DNA of 64,000 nucleotides from Alteromonas_E sp965248545 (GCA_965248545.1 OZ252110.1:372001-436000), one strand, 5' to 3'; positions 27,494 to 36,917 are shown, counted from the first letter of the stretch. A program made the numbers and translations. Notes: generated by a model from the sequence alone, not told the origin.

Positions 27494-28435
27494 CTACGGC
27501 ATCTCTTCGAGGTCAGCGCCTTCTTTCTCAACCTGCGGAGGCATCAGATCTTCTTTACTGATACCCAAGCTCAGTGCCACTGAACTCGCCACATAGATAG
27601 ATGAATAAGTACCGATAACGACACCAAACAGCAACGCTGTTGCGAAGCCGTGGATAAGTGCACCGCCTTTGAAGAACAAGGCTAACAATACCAACACTGT
27701 AGTCAATGAGGTAATGATCGTACGGTTAAGCGTCTGTGTTAACGAGATATTGATAATTTCCTCTGGACCACCTTTACGCACTTTGCGGAAGTTTTCACGA
27801 ATCCGGTCCGATACAACAATCGTATCGTTCAACGAGTAACCGATCACCGCGAGTACCGCGGCTAAGATGGTTAAGTCGAACTCAAGTTGCAATACCGCGA
27901 ACAGGCCTAAGGTGATGATAACGTCGTGCGCCAAAGCGCCCACTGAACCAAGGGCAAACCGCCACTCAAATCGCATCGCTACGTAAATAAGGATACAGAT
28001 TAAGGCAACAAGCATGGCGAGACCACCTTGCTCGGTAAGCTCCTCGCCCACATTCGGACCCACAAACTCAATACGACGCATATCTACGCTAGCATCACCC
28101 GTTCGCAGTGCCGCCAGGATCTGATCGCCAATCGTGGCTGAGTTAACCCCTTCTCGCGGTGCAATTCGGATCAATACATCCTGGCTACTACCAAAGTTTT
28201 GCACGATCGCATCGGCAAAGTCCGCTTGGGTCAGCTGCTGCCTGATTTGCGCCAAGTCAGCGGCTTGCTCGTAACCGACTTCGATCAAAGTCCCGCCGGT
28301 AAAATCCAAGCCCCAATTCAATTTATTGACGGTTAACGCGGTAATCGAACCAATGATCAAAATCGTCGATAACACCATCGCCGGAATTCGAAGCGACATG
28401 AAGTTAACAGTGCTGGTTAATTTAAGTAACTGCAT
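27494..28435 (-). CDS. secF: Protein translocase subunit SecF
   Basis: Inner-membrane partner of SecD; the SecDF complex uses the proton gradient to pull proteins through SecYEG. The 313 residues show a first TM helix (MVLSTILIIGSITALTV), a periplasmic domain beginning NWGLDFTGGTLIEVGY, then five TM helices with the conserved VIGYSLNDTIVVSDRIREN motif. It directly follows secD. Confidence 0.98.
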   Translation of the reverse strand: MQLLKLTSTVNFMSLRIPAMVLSTILIIGSITALTVNKLNWGLDFTGGTLIEVGYEQAADLAQIRQQLTQADFADAIVQNFGSSQDVLIRIAPREGVNSATIGDQILAALRTGDASVDMRRIEFVGPNVGEELTEQGGLAMLVALICILIYVAMRFEWRFALGSVGALAHDVIITLGLFAVLQLEFDLTILAAVLAVIGYSLNDTIVVSDRIRENFRKVRKGGPEEIINISLTQTLNRTIITSLTTVLVLLALFFKGGALIHGFATALLFGVVIGTYSSIYVASSVALSLGISKEDLMPPQVEKEGADLEEMP

Positions 28436-28446
28436 AATATTTCTCC

Positions 28447-30291
28447 TTAAATTGCCAGCTTTTCAACACGGCGCCCACCCCAAATGAGGTTAACTAGCGT
28501 GCGCGTAACAATGATTGCGGTAAACATCGACGTCGCAATACCAATCATCAAGGTGACTGAGAAGCCTTTGATTGGCCCAGTCCCTACAGCAAACAGAATT
28601 AAACCTGCGATGAAAGTGGTAATATTGGCATCTAAAATGGTAGAGAAAGCACTGTCGAAACCGTGGTGTATGGCCTGCTGCGGACTTCGTCCATCGCGAA
28701 TTTCCTCGCGGATACGCTCGAATATCAGTACGTTGGCATCAACTGCCATACCAACGGTCAGTACGATACCCGCCATACCAGGAAGCGTTAATGTAGCACC
28801 AGGGATCATCGACATGATACCGACAATCATCACAATGTTGCCGACCAGAGCGATGTTTGCAACCACGCCGAACGCTTTGTAGTACACCAACATAAATGCC
28901 AGAACCAGCGCCATACCCCAAATAATTGCTTGCATGCCCAATTCGATGTTTTCTTTACCTAGGCTTGGACCAACCGTACGCTCTTCAACGATTTGAATCG
29001 GTGCGATCAGGGCACCGGCGCGCAAGAGTAACGACAAGTCGCGCGCTTCTTTCGGTGAGTCAAGACCTGTGATCCTGAAGCTGCTACCCAATTGCGCTTG
29101 GATCGTTGCCACGTTGATGACTTCTTCGTGTTTTTCAAACACTAATTTGTCATTCGCATCGCGTTCACCCGTGGACTTGTACTCGATAAATACCGTAGCC
29201 ATTGGCTTACCAATGTTGCCGCGCGTGTTACGCGACATCTTATTACCACCGTCAGAGTCTAACGAGATATTGACCTGCGGAATGCCATATTCATCGACAC
29301 CGCTGCTGGCATCAATGATGTGGTTACCGGTTAGCATAATGCGCTTTTCCAACAATTGCGGCACGCCATTGCGGTCCTCAATAAGCTGGGAACTCGCCGG
29401 AACGCGACCATTCAAGGCATCGCGAATGTCGTTGCGTTGGTCAACCATACGGAACTCGAGCGTCGCCGTGGCGTTTAGGATTTCTTTTGCACGCGCAGTG
29501 TCTTGGATACCGGGCAGTTGTACGACAATGCGGTCAGCTCCCTGCTTTTGTACCAGTGGTTCAGCGACACCTAGTTGGTTTACACGATTACGGATAATGG
29601 TGATATTCTGCTTAACCGCGTAATCGCGAATTTCAGCCAAACGCAGTTCACTAAACGTTGCCTGCAAGCGCAGGCCACTGCGTTCCGTAAAAACTAAATC
29701 ACGGTTGCGATTTTTGAGGAAGAATTCTGCTTGATCGAGTGTTTCTTGGTCGCGAAACACAATATCTACACCATTGTCAGTCGCTTTAACTGAGCGATAG
29801 CGGATCTTTTCTTCACGCAAAGCCGTTCTGAAATCACCTTGAGCATCTTCGAGCGCCTTGCCAATGGCTGAGTTCATATCGACTTCCATTAGGAAGTGGA
29901 CACCACCACGCAAGTCCAAACCCAGCTTCATTGGCGCACCGCCAATACTGGCTAGCCATTCCGGCGTATCAGGCGCTAAGTTCATCGCGACGAAATAGTC
30001 ATCGCCAAGCTCGCGCTGCAACAACTCTCTGGCTTGCAACTGCACATCACCGTCGGCGACACGTACCAGAATCTGGTCATTTGCGAACTCAATGCGCTTA
30101 GCCTGTATATTTGCGCTAGCCAAACTGTCAGTGACTTGGCCCACAAGGTTTTCGGTAACTTCTGCGTTTCTACCCGCCGAAATTTGCACGGCATGATCTT
30201 CTCCATAGATATTCGGCAGCGCATACAACGCACAACCGAACATTACGACGAGTACCAGCAGTGTTTTCCATAAAGGATTTTGATTTAACAC
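28447..30291 (-). CDS. secD: Protein translocase subunit SecD
   Basis: RND-type membrane protein of the SecDF-YajC complex. The 614 residues contain TM1 (LWKTLLVLVVMFGCALYALPNIYG), the periplasmic P1 domain starting KLGLDLRGGVHFLMEVD, and the conserved VGPSLGKENIELG before TM2. The proton-path region GMAVDANVLIFERIREE follows. The start is GTG. It is 11 bases upstream of secF and 45 bases after yajC. Confidence 0.98.
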   Translation of the reverse strand: MLNQNPLWKTLLVLVVMFGCALYALPNIYGEDHAVQISAGRNAEVTENLVGQVTDSLASANIQAKRIEFANDQILVRVADGDVQLQARELLQRELGDDYFVAMNLAPDTPEWLASIGGAPMKLGLDLRGGVHFLMEVDMNSAIGKALEDAQGDFRTALREEKIRYRSVKATDNGVDIVFRDQETLDQAEFFLKNRNRDLVFTERSGLRLQATFSELRLAEIRDYAVKQNITIIRNRVNQLGVAEPLVQKQGADRIVVQLPGIQDTARAKEILNATATLEFRMVDQRNDIRDALNGRVPASSQLIEDRNGVPQLLEKRIMLTGNHIIDASSGVDEYGIPQVNISLDSDGGNKMSRNTRGNIGKPMATVFIEYKSTGERDANDKLVFEKHEEVINVATIQAQLGSSFRITGLDSPKEARDLSLLLRAGALIAPIQIVEERTVGPSLGKENIELGMQAIIWGMALVLAFMLVYYKAFGVVANIALVGNIVMIVGIMSMIPGATLTLPGMAGIVLTVGMAVDANVLIFERIREEIRDGRSPQQAIHHGFDSAFSTILDANITTFIAGLILFAVGTGPIKGFSVTLMIGIATSMFTAIIVTRTLVNLIWGGRRVEKLAI

Positions 30292-30336
30292 AACAACATT
30301 CCTTTGCGGCTTGATATCAGATCAAGCCTACATAGT

Positions 30337-30672
30337 TTAAATAGCTTTCATCGTACCTTTTGGTAGTACGGCTGTTACCGCGGTCTTTTGGACTACGATA
30401 TTGTTCGATTCATTTAGTGAAATTTCGATGAAGTCTTTGTCATCGGCAACCTTAGTGATCTTTCCAACCAGACCACCTTGAGTGAGAATTTCGTCGCCTT
30501 TACTCAAAGACGAAACGAGGTTCTTGTGCTCTTTCACGCGTTTTGCTTGCGGACGATATAGCAAGAAATAGAAAATCAAGCCGAAGACCACCAGCATGAT
30601 GATCATCTCAAAACCACCACCCTGCGGGTTGCCGGCGGCCTGTGCGTGTGCGTCAGAAATAAAAAAACTCAT
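30337..30672 (-). CDS. yajC: SecDF accessory subunit YajC
   Basis: Small single-span membrane protein bound to SecDF. The ATG at 30672 gives 111 residues beginning MSFFISDAHAQ, matching E. coli YajC. A TM helix (FEMIIMLVVFGLIFYFLLY) is followed by the family motif RPQAKRVKEHKNLVSSLSKGDEILTQGG. An upstream in-frame TTG was rejected. Confidence 0.97.
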   Translation of the reverse strand: MSFFISDAHAQAAGNPQGGGFEMIIMLVVFGLIFYFLLYRPQAKRVKEHKNLVSSLSKGDEILTQGGLVGKITKVADDKDFIEISLNESNNIVVQKTAVTAVLPKGTMKAI

Positions 30673-30694
30673 AAAATTCCCCAACTAATTGTTG

Positions 30695-31807
30695 TTATAG
30701 TGCCGGTACCGGCATGTTTTTCTTGGCGTAAAAATCGGCGACAAACTCATCTAAAGCGTTGGCATCGATAGCGTCACGAAGACCTTGCATTACGCGTTGA
30801 TAATATCGCAAATTGTGAATCGTATTTAACCGTGCACCGAGGATCTCGTTGCACTTGTCTAAGTGATGTAAGTATGCACGCGAATAATTTTTACAAGTGT
30901 AACAGTCACAATTTTCGTCCAATGGACGCGTATCTGTCTTATGTGCAGCGTTGCGTATCTTAATAACACCCTCAGTAACGAATAAATGACCGTTTCTTGC
31001 GTTGCGGGTTGGCATTACGCAATCAAACATATCGATACCGCGCCTGACCGCTTCGACAATATCTTCTGGCTTGCCTACGCCCATCAGGTAGCGAGGCTTG
31101 TCATCCGGAATTTGCGGAGCGGTATGCTCGATTACGCGCATCATGTCGTCTTTGGGCTCACCAACAGACAAACCACCGATGGCATAACCATCGAAACCGA
31201 TTTCTAGTAACCCTTCTAGGGATACATCACGCAGATTCTCGTACATTCCACCTTGCACGATGCCAAACAACGCGGATTTGCTGTCGCCGTGTTCTGCTTT
31301 ACTGCGCTTTGCCCAACGCAGCGACAATTCCATCGACGTCCGCGCTTCCTGTTCGGTCGCCGGATATGGCGTACATTCATCAAAAATCATGACAATGTCT
31401 GAGCCGAGATCACGTTGCACCTGCATTGACTTTTCAGGCGTCAGTAGGATTTTTTCGCCATTGATGGGTGAGCGAAATGTCACACCTTCTTCGGTTATTT
31501 TACGTAGATCTCCTAACGAGAAGACTTGGAAGCCGCCACTGTCAGTAAGGATTGGCTTTTGCCAATGCATAAAATCGTGCAAGTCGCCATGTTGCTTAAT
31601 AATCCCTGTTCCAGGACGCAACATCAGATGGAAAGTGTTACCTAAACAAATATGCGCGCCAGAGCTATCTAACTCTTCTGGCGTCATACCTTTAACAGTG
31701 CCGTATGTGCCTACCGGCATAAATGCAGGTGTCTCTACCACACCACGTTCGAACACCAACTGACCGCGACGCGCGCCTTTGTCGGTGTTTAACAGTTTAA
31801 ACTGCAT
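30695..31807 (-). CDS. tgt: tRNA-guanine transglycosylase
   Basis: Exchanges guanine 34 for preQ1 in tRNAs that later carry queuosine. The 370 residues show VETPAFMPVGTYGTVKG, the catalytic region LTDSGGFQVFSLGDLRKI, VQGGMYENLRD, and the zinc site CDCYTCKNYSRAYLHHL. It is followed by yajC-secDF and preceded by queA, the conserved order. Confidence 0.98.
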   Translation of the reverse strand: MQFKLLNTDKGARRGQLVFERGVVETPAFMPVGTYGTVKGMTPEELDSSGAHICLGNTFHLMLRPGTGIIKQHGDLHDFMHWQKPILTDSGGFQVFSLGDLRKITEEGVTFRSPINGEKILLTPEKSMQVQRDLGSDIVMIFDECTPYPATEQEARTSMELSLRWAKRSKAEHGDSKSALFGIVQGGMYENLRDVSLEGLLEIGFDGYAIGGLSVGEPKDDMMRVIEHTAPQIPDDKPRYLMGVGKPEDIVEAVRRGIDMFDCVMPTRNARNGHLFVTEGVIKIRNAAHKTDTRPLDENCDCYTCKNYSRAYLHHLDKCNEILGARLNTIHNLRYYQRVMQGLRDAIDANALDEFVADFYAKKNMPVPAL

Positions 31808-31869
31808 ATCGATCCCATCGATCAGAGGTTTAATTTTGGGGCGCGATTATACCAGTTATCTGAGGAAGG

Positions 31870-32904
31870 TCATGCACTATCCGCTTTTTCAATGAACATT
31901 GCGTCGCCATAGCTGAAAAAGCGGTATTTCTGCTCGATTGCTTGTTGATAGGCGCTCATTACATTATCCCTACCCGCAAAAGCGCTAATAAGCATCATTA
32001 ACGTCGATTCTGGTAAATGAAAGTTGGTGATCATGGCGTCAACCACATTGAAGTGATAGCCCGGATAAATAAAGATTGATGTGTCTTCAAAGAAAGGTTT
32101 TAGCTCGCCGTCTGCACTGGCCGATTCAAGTGATCGCACTGACGTTGTTCCCACCGCGATCACGCGTCCCCCATTGGCTTTGGCCTGTGCAACTGCGTCA
32201 ACGACTTGCTGCGGAACCTCTGCATATTCGGCGTGCATCGTATGCTCTTCGATGTTGTCAACACGCACGGGTTGAAACGTTCCAGCCCCAACATGCAGGG
32301 TCACAAATGCCAATGTAACGCCTTTTTGGGTTAACTGCTGCAAAATCGCATCGTCAAAATGCAACCCAGCCGTCGGCGCAGCGACAGCGCCAGGCTTTTC
32401 GCTGTACACAGTTTGATAACGGGTTTTGTCGGCATCTTCATCAGGCCGATCAATGTATGGTGGCAACGGCATATGCCCATGCGACTCCAACGCGTGTAAA
32501 ACTGACTCGTCGCCGACAAATCGAAGCTCAAACAATGCGTCTCGGCGCCCAACGACCTCTACATCGATGGCATTTTCCAAGCGCAACATCGAACCAGGCT
32601 TTGGCGCTTTGCTCGCGCGCACATGCGCCAGCGCTAAATCATCTTGTAAAATCCGCTCAATTAGGACCTCAACTTGCCCACCTGTCGACTTTTGGCCCAT
32701 CAATCTCGCGGGTATTACTTTGGTATTATTGAATACCAGCACATCATGTTCGTTTACCAGATCCAGAATATCGGTAAATTGGCAATGTTTTACCACGCCA
32801 TTTTTTCCATCGAGTGTTAATAAGCGACTTGCGGTGCGATCTTCAGTTGGGTATTTCGCGATTAAGTTTTCGGGAAGTTCAAAGGAAAAGTCAGATAATT
32901 TCAT
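31870..32904 (-). CDS. queA: S-adenosylmethionine:tRNA ribosyltransferase-isomerase
   Basis: Converts preQ1-tRNA to epoxyqueuosine-tRNA using SAM. The 344 residues begin MKLSDFSFELPENLIAKYPTE and contain VFNNTKVIPARLMGQK, AAPTAGLHFDDAIL and TNFHLPESTLMMLISAFAG, all family signatures. It is the first gene of the queA-tgt-yajC-secDF run. Confidence 0.98.
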   Translation of the reverse strand: MKLSDFSFELPENLIAKYPTEDRTASRLLTLDGKNGVVKHCQFTDILDLVNEHDVLVFNNTKVIPARLMGQKSTGGQVEVLIERILQDDLALAHVRASKAPKPGSMLRLENAIDVEVVGRRDALFELRFVGDESVLHALESHGHMPLPPYIDRPDEDADKTRYQTVYSEKPGAVAAPTAGLHFDDAILQQLTQKGVTLAFVTLHVGAGTFQPVRVDNIEEHTMHAEYAEVPQQVVDAVAQAKANGGRVIAVGTTSVRSLESASADGELKPFFEDTSIFIYPGYHFNVVDAMITNFHLPESTLMMLISAFAGRDNVMSAYQQAIEQKYRFFSYGDAMFIEKADSA

Positions 32905-33042
32905 TGCTAGAGCGCCGTTGTTGAGCGGTGAGAGTCGATTTAGGACCCAATTTAGGTGCGCATTTTACGTATCAAAAATGATACCTGCAATGCGATTTTG
33001 ATACGCAGTTCACGTCGAAATGTTCGAACAAATAGTCTAAAT

Positions 33043-33048
33043 TATAAT
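33043..33048 (+). promoter_or_regulatory. Candidate -10 box for a short RNA
   Basis: A perfect TATAAT lies about 40 bases before a strong terminator, with no protein gene between. The matching -35 is poor, so the promoter is tentative. Confidence 0.3.
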
Positions 33049-33054
33049 CAACAT

Positions 33055-33113
33055 TACGTAATCGTGTGTTCTCCTAACTTCTACTTTGCCCGGCTCAGCC
33101 CGGGCTTTTTTTT
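33055..33113 (+). ncRNA. Candidate small RNA (about 60 nt) upstream of queA
   Basis: The plus strand between a TATAAT box and a strong intrinsic terminator carries no ORF and no upstream plus-strand gene that the terminator could serve. The expected transcript has a single-stranded stretch with TCTCCT, complementary to a Shine-Dalgarno sequence, before the terminator hairpin. That is the layout of many trans-acting small RNAs. The call rests on layout only. Confidence 0.25.
33088..33113 (+). terminator. Strong orphan Rho-independent terminator
   Basis: A GC-only stem GCCCGG/CCGGGC with a 6-nt loop is followed by eight T residues on the plus strand. No plus-strand gene lies upstream, which is the reason for the small-RNA suggestion. 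Confidence 0.8.
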
Positions 33114-33130
33114 GTCCGTAGTCCTGCAAA

Positions 33131-33388
33131 CTAGCGCTGGACAAACATGGCGTGCATCTCAGCCAATGGAATATCTTTCACATTTAATACAGACATAATC
33201 TGTAACAATAAATCAGCACCTAAAATGCCTTTATTCACTTTATTGCGCAGGTTATCGGCAGTCTGACAGATGCCAATCGCTGCCAGACGCTCGCTCAACT
33301 CCTGATAACGCACGTCTTGACGCGACATTTCAATCTTGATCAAACGCTGCACGAGGTTGCGCCATTCTTTAGTGCTTAGCTGAGTCAT
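33131..33388 (-). CDS. DUF6471-like small protein
   Basis: An 85-residue protein with a helix-turn-helix-like pattern: SRQDVRYQELSERLAAIGICQTADNLRNKVNKGILGADLLLQIMSVLNV. I recognise this as the DUF6471 type, in which a short N-terminal helix is followed by a lambda-repressor-like fold, so DNA binding is plausible but unproven. It is a single gene, divergent from the yjf-like operon; it could be a regulator of it. Confidence 0.7.
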   Translation of the reverse strand: MTQLSTKEWRNLVQRLIKIEMSRQDVRYQELSERLAAIGICQTADNLRNKVNKGILGADLLLQIMSVLNVKDIPLAEMHAMFVQR

Positions 33389-33456
33389 AAAACCTCACAT
33401 TTGTGAATTATATTTTACAAAAGTATCTTATTTTACCCTTTTGAATAAATTATAGT

Positions 33457-33486
33457 TTGACAAATTTAATTCATCATGGCTACACT
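33457..33486 (+). promoter_or_regulatory. Candidate sigma-70 promoter of the yjf-like operon
   Basis: A perfect -35 box TTGACA is followed after 18 bases by TACACT (four of six -10 positions). It is about 140 bases before the first gene. I found no -24/-12 element here, although PspA-type operons often have one. Confidence 0.4.
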
Positions 33487-33628
33487 TTTATGGCGTTGAA
33501 CAGAACGTCTCGACAAGTTTACGCACATGCAATGCAACAATGTCGAATACGGTTTGTCAGTGTAATAGTTTTATTCAGCAAACAAGGTTACAGTGGTAAC
33601 GCACTTACGACTATAGGAGAAAAAGTCA

Positions 33629-34027
33629 ATGAGCTGGAACTTGCAACAACTGTCGGAATTACTTGCCGAGCAAGAGCAATACGTAGTGACTGAGGAAGAG
33701 CACTGTTTGTTGATTGCCAATGAAGATGGGATTGATGCCTGGTTAGCAATTAGTGGAGAACAAATACTAGTTGAGAGCTTGTTGTTCGCCGTGAGCGAAG
33801 TGCAGGATACGAACGCCTTGAACGATGAGATTTTGCGCACGCATATGGTGTTTCCACTCACTACAGTGGGTATCTCGAGTGTTGGCGGAGAAGACTATTA
33901 CACAGCCTTTGGTGCATTAAGTGCACAATCGAAAGCGGAGAGTGTGCTGATTGAAATTGAAACACTGTTCCAAAATGTCGCATCTTTCATCGATGCATAT
34001 CAGTCTCATTTAAACGTATCTGCGTAA
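33629..34027 (+). CDS. yjfI: DUF2170 (YjfI-like) protein
   Basis: A 132-residue acidic cytoplasmic protein matching the DUF2170/YjfI pattern (MSWNLQQLSELLAEQEQYVVTEEEHCLLIANEDGIDAWLAISGEQILVES in outline). The function of the family is unknown. It opens an operon with the same gene order as E. coli yjfIJKLMC. An AGGAG ribosome-binding site stands before the ATG. No signal peptide or TM helix is present. Confidence 0.85.
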   Translation: MSWNLQQLSELLAEQEQYVVTEEEHCLLIANEDGIDAWLAISGEQILVESLLFAVSEVQDTNALNDEILRTHMVFPLTTVGISSVGGEDYYTAFGALSAQSKAESVLIEIETLFQNVASFIDAYQSHLNVSA

Positions 34028-34045
34028 ATCGCAAAGGAGTATCAC

Positions 34046-34726
34046 ATGTCAGTATGGCAAAAACTTGTAACGGCAGTGAAAGGCGGTGCCAATGAAGCTG
34101 CACAGTCCGTGGTAGATAGCCAAGCCATTCGGATTCTCGAACAAGAAATCCGCGAAGCGAAAGAAGAATTACGTAAATCTGATCACGCTCGCACTCAGAT
34201 TTTAGCGAAGTGCAAATTAGCCCAGCAAAAAGTCGACAGCATTCAAGCGAGCATCACTCAATATGAAGAGCACGCTCGAAAAGCGATTGATACTGATCGT
34301 CAATTAGCGCTGGATTGCGCACAAAAAGTATCCGACTTAAAAGTAGAGTTGGAAGCCGAACAGACTTATTTAAACCAGTTCAAGCAGTCCGAAACCCAAC
34401 TTGCGGGAAATATCTCACAAGCCAAAGCTAACTTGCGCCGCCTTGAGCAACAGGTTGACATGGTAAAGGCGACTGAGTCAGTGCAAAAAGCGCAAGTAGC
34501 CGTTTCTTCGCGTCACATGGGTGCCAATAGCAAGATGAAAACAGCAACTGAATCACTGCAGCGTATTCAAGAGCGTCAGAACTTGCGCAACGCGGAATTA
34601 GAAGCGGCGGAGGAGCTCGCGACCAGTGAATCAACTGATGATTTGGAAAAGCGCCTAGCCGATGCTGGAATCAAAGGTGGTCAATCATCTGCTGACGACG
34701 AACTCAGCCGTATTCTTGGCAAGTAA
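34046..34726 (+). CDS. yjfJ: PspA/IM30 (ESCRT-III-like) family protein
   Basis: A 226-residue, almost wholly alpha-helical coiled-coil protein of the PspA/Vipp1 family, which assembles on stressed membranes. It starts MSVWQKLVTAVKGGANEAAQSVVDSQAIRILEQEIREAK in outline, with the long hairpin of helices 1 and 2 at about 25-150. The C terminus (GGQSSADDELSRILGK) is typical of the YjfJ branch. An 18-bp gap separates it from the DUF2170 gene. Confidence 0.9.
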   Translation: MSVWQKLVTAVKGGANEAAQSVVDSQAIRILEQEIREAKEELRKSDHARTQILAKCKLAQQKVDSIQASITQYEEHARKAIDTDRQLALDCAQKVSDLKVELEAEQTYLNQFKQSETQLAGNISQAKANLRRLEQQVDMVKATESVQKAQVAVSSRHMGANSKMKTATESLQRIQERQNLRNAELEAAEELATSESTDDLEKRLADAGIKGGQSSADDELSRILGK

Positions 34727-34743
34727 TCGGTGATAGCACACTA

Positions 34744-35805
34744 ATGAGTGGCACGACCTTATGGCTTAGAGTCCGCAAAGTCATGCTGCAGTATTTTGCA
34801 GAAGCGCGCTGGTACACGATTGTACTGGCGCTTGTGTTTTATGCAGCGACTAGCTGGGGCTTGCTCTACTTAGCGGACGAACAAGCGCTACTCAATACAC
34901 ATGACTTTATTTATTGGTTGGCGGTTACAGGCTCAACTGTTGGCTATGGCGACTTATCTCCCACCACACCAATGGGCAAATTTATCGTCGCAATATACGT
35001 TATTCCGCTGGGTCTTAGTATTTTCGCTTTGGTTGTGGGCCGAATCGCTAGTTGGGTCTCAATGCAATGGCAAAAGGGAGTGTTAGGTTTGAAAAATTTA
35101 TCCGTTAGCGACCATATTCTGGTGATAGGCTGGAATGAAAACCGAACGCTGCAGTTACTGAAACTCTTACTCGAAGAGCGCAGTGAGTCTAACGACAATC
35201 CTGACATTGTGCTGTGTGTACGAGCTGATGTCAGCAATCCGATGCCAGGAGATATCGATTTCGTCAAAGTCAGCTCATTTAATGATGATGAAATGGATCG
35301 AGCAGGCGTTTCTAGTGCGCGCACCATTATCATTGATAACCCAATGGACGATGTCACGATGACAACGTCGCTATATTGCGCGAAGCGCAATCCGAATGCG
35401 CATTTAGTTGCGTATTTCCACGATGAAAATTTATCTAAGCTGTTAGAGCAGCACTGTCCAAACGTTGAATGCACGCCGAGTGTTGCTGTGGAGATGCTGG
35501 CCAAATCAGCCTTCGACCCAGGCTCAAGTGTGCTGCATCACGACTTGTTGGATGTGCAAGAGGGCCAGGCGCAATACTCTATAACGGTTCCTGCTCAGCA
35601 AGAAGCTGTGCCACTAGACGCATTATTTATTAATTTTAAGCGACACTATGAAGCGATATTTATTGGTTTTGCCCCGCAAGGCGATTATCGCAACATGCGG
35701 GTCAACCCGAGCTTGTCTGAATCTATAAAAGGTGGAGACAAATTGTTTTACATTGCCGACCAGCGGATCAATGACGTCGATTGGTCACGTTTGGCATCCG
35801 TGTAA
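34744..35805 (+). CDS. Two-TM potassium channel with TrkA-N/RCK-like domain
   Basis: The 353 residues start with two TM helices (about 24-43 and 80-100) around the potassium selectivity filter TVGYGD at residues 65-70. A cytoplasmic RCK-like Rossmann domain follows (HILVIGWNENRTLQLLKLL, starting near residue 124). A second domain at the C terminus may be the ligand-binding RCK_C. E. coli yjfIJKLMC has no channel gene, so this member is an insertion, 17 bp after the PspA gene and 14 bp before the DUF2491 gene. Opening of the channel might be tied to membrane stress sensed by PspA; that is inference. Confidence 0.88.
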   Translation: MSGTTLWLRVRKVMLQYFAEARWYTIVLALVFYAATSWGLLYLADEQALLNTHDFIYWLAVTGSTVGYGDLSPTTPMGKFIVAIYVIPLGLSIFALVVGRIASWVSMQWQKGVLGLKNLSVSDHILVIGWNENRTLQLLKLLLEERSESNDNPDIVLCVRADVSNPMPGDIDFVKVSSFNDDEMDRAGVSSARTIIIDNPMDDVTMTTSLYCAKRNPNAHLVAYFHDENLSKLLEQHCPNVECTPSVAVEMLAKSAFDPGSSVLHHDLLDVQEGQAQYSITVPAQQEAVPLDALFINFKRHYEAIFIGFAPQGDYRNMRVNPSLSESIKGGDKLFYIADQRINDVDWSRLASV

Positions 35806-35819
35806 AATAGGAGGCGCTA

Positions 35820-36464
35820 ATGTTTAAAAAATGGTTTGCCAAGCCAACTGAAACTAAACCTAAATCTCCCGAAATAATGGGCTTGTATTTGGGTGGCTCG
35901 TTTGAATTAGACGACCTAAAGATGCGCCTAATAGTGCCGCAGTTAACCATAGAGAGCCCGGCTACCAAACACATCATTCAAGCCGTAGGAGAAGCGCCGC
36001 TGGATAGCGGTGGAAAAATGCTGCGTTTTTATACTGATGATGATGCTTTTTTACAAGTTGTCTTGGATGGTGGCGATACTGAGTCGCACATATCCGACGT
36101 GAAGCTCTGGTATTTTTACGAGACACTTACGATTGGCAATGAGGCGCAGTGGCAAGACGCACTGAATAACAAAATCTCCCAACCTCACTACCAACTTGAA
36201 GACACGACTTTCACACGTGTTTGGGATGCGGTTGGCGAAATATCTCCACCGATTGCCGTCACTGAAACCACTTACGAGGAAGATGGTGACACTAGTAAAA
36301 CCGACCAATTTATGATGTTGTATGAACGATTACTAGACGATGACACTGCCGAGTCTCTGCTTGTGGCGGGTGAGGAAAAGATTGTTGGCTACAACCACGA
36401 TCGATGTTTGGTGATTAGCACTGGGTTTGACATACAGCCCAGCGATATAAAAATTAACGGTTAA
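35820..36464 (+). CDS. yjfK: DUF2491 (YjfK-like) protein
   Basis: A 214-residue cytoplasmic protein resembling YjfK/DUF2491: GLYLGGSFELDDLKMRLIVPQLTIE near the N terminus, LRFYTDDDAFLQVVLDGG in the middle and FMMLYERLLDDDTAESLLVAGEE near the C terminus. The biochemical role is unknown. It is inside the yjf-like operon with an AGGAGG ribosome-binding site before the ATG. Confidence 0.85.
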   Translation: MFKKWFAKPTETKPKSPEIMGLYLGGSFELDDLKMRLIVPQLTIESPATKHIIQAVGEAPLDSGGKMLRFYTDDDAFLQVVLDGGDTESHISDVKLWYFYETLTIGNEAQWQDALNNKISQPHYQLEDTTFTRVWDAVGEISPPIAVTETTYEEDGDTSKTDQFMMLYERLLDDDTAESLLVAGEEKIVGYNHDRCLVISTGFDIQPSDIKING

Positions 36465-36488
36465 CTCAAAAAAACCATAGGAGTTTTC

Positions 36489-36905
36489 ATGGACGCACTA
36501 CTCGATTCAATTGCTGGCTTAGGTAACTTTGGTTTGTACTTTGGCCTGAGCATCGTATTTTTGTTCGTGTTTAAAATCATTTATGCCTTTGTTACGCCTC
36601 ATGATGAGTGGGAACTCGTCAAGGAAAAGCAAAGTAATGCCGCTGCAATAGGCTTTGGCGGCGCAATGGTCGGTTTTGCGATTGCACTTGCAGGCGCCGT
36701 GTCGAACTCAGCATCCTTGTTAGACTTTGCCATTTGGGGCGTCATCGCGATCATCGCGCAAGCACTAGCATTTGCAATTTTACGCTTCACATTTATGCCC
36801 AAAATAGCAGAGCGTATTAATAACGATGAAGTCTCAGCAGGTATCATGCTAGCTGCTGTATCTATCGCAGTAGGCTTACTCAATGCAGCTTGCATGACCT
36901 ATTAA
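36489..36905 (+). CDS. yjfL: DUF350 (YjfL-like) inner-membrane protein
   Basis: A 138-residue protein with four predicted TM helices (GLYFGLSIVFLFVFKIIYAFV, IGFGGAMVGFAIALAGAVS, FAIWGVIAIIAQALAFAIL and the Ala-rich C-terminal helix). The doubled two-helix unit is the DUF350 pattern. DUF350 genes commonly neighbour glutathionylspermidine-synthase-like ATP-grasp genes, as here. Confidence 0.87.
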   Translation: MDALLDSIAGLGNFGLYFGLSIVFLFVFKIIYAFVTPHDEWELVKEKQSNAAAIGFGGAMVGFAIALAGAVSNSASLLDFAIWGVIAIIAQALAFAILRFTFMPKIAERINNDEVSAGIMLAAVSIAVGLLNAACMTY

Positions 36906-36917
36906 GGGAGGTGTGCA

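Noticed and set aside
28484..29623. Long plus-strand ORFs of 132 and 184 codons inside secD
   Set aside because: They run antisense to conserved SecD segments; long antisense frames are expected from the codon use of TM helices.
32426..33001. A 191-codon plus-strand ORF across queA
   Set aside because: Antisense to the conserved QueA N terminus; the Ser-rich translation has no recognisable motif.
33020..33050. Possible tRNA (TTCGAA near the small-RNA interval)
   Set aside because: No acceptor, D or anticodon arms can be folded around it.
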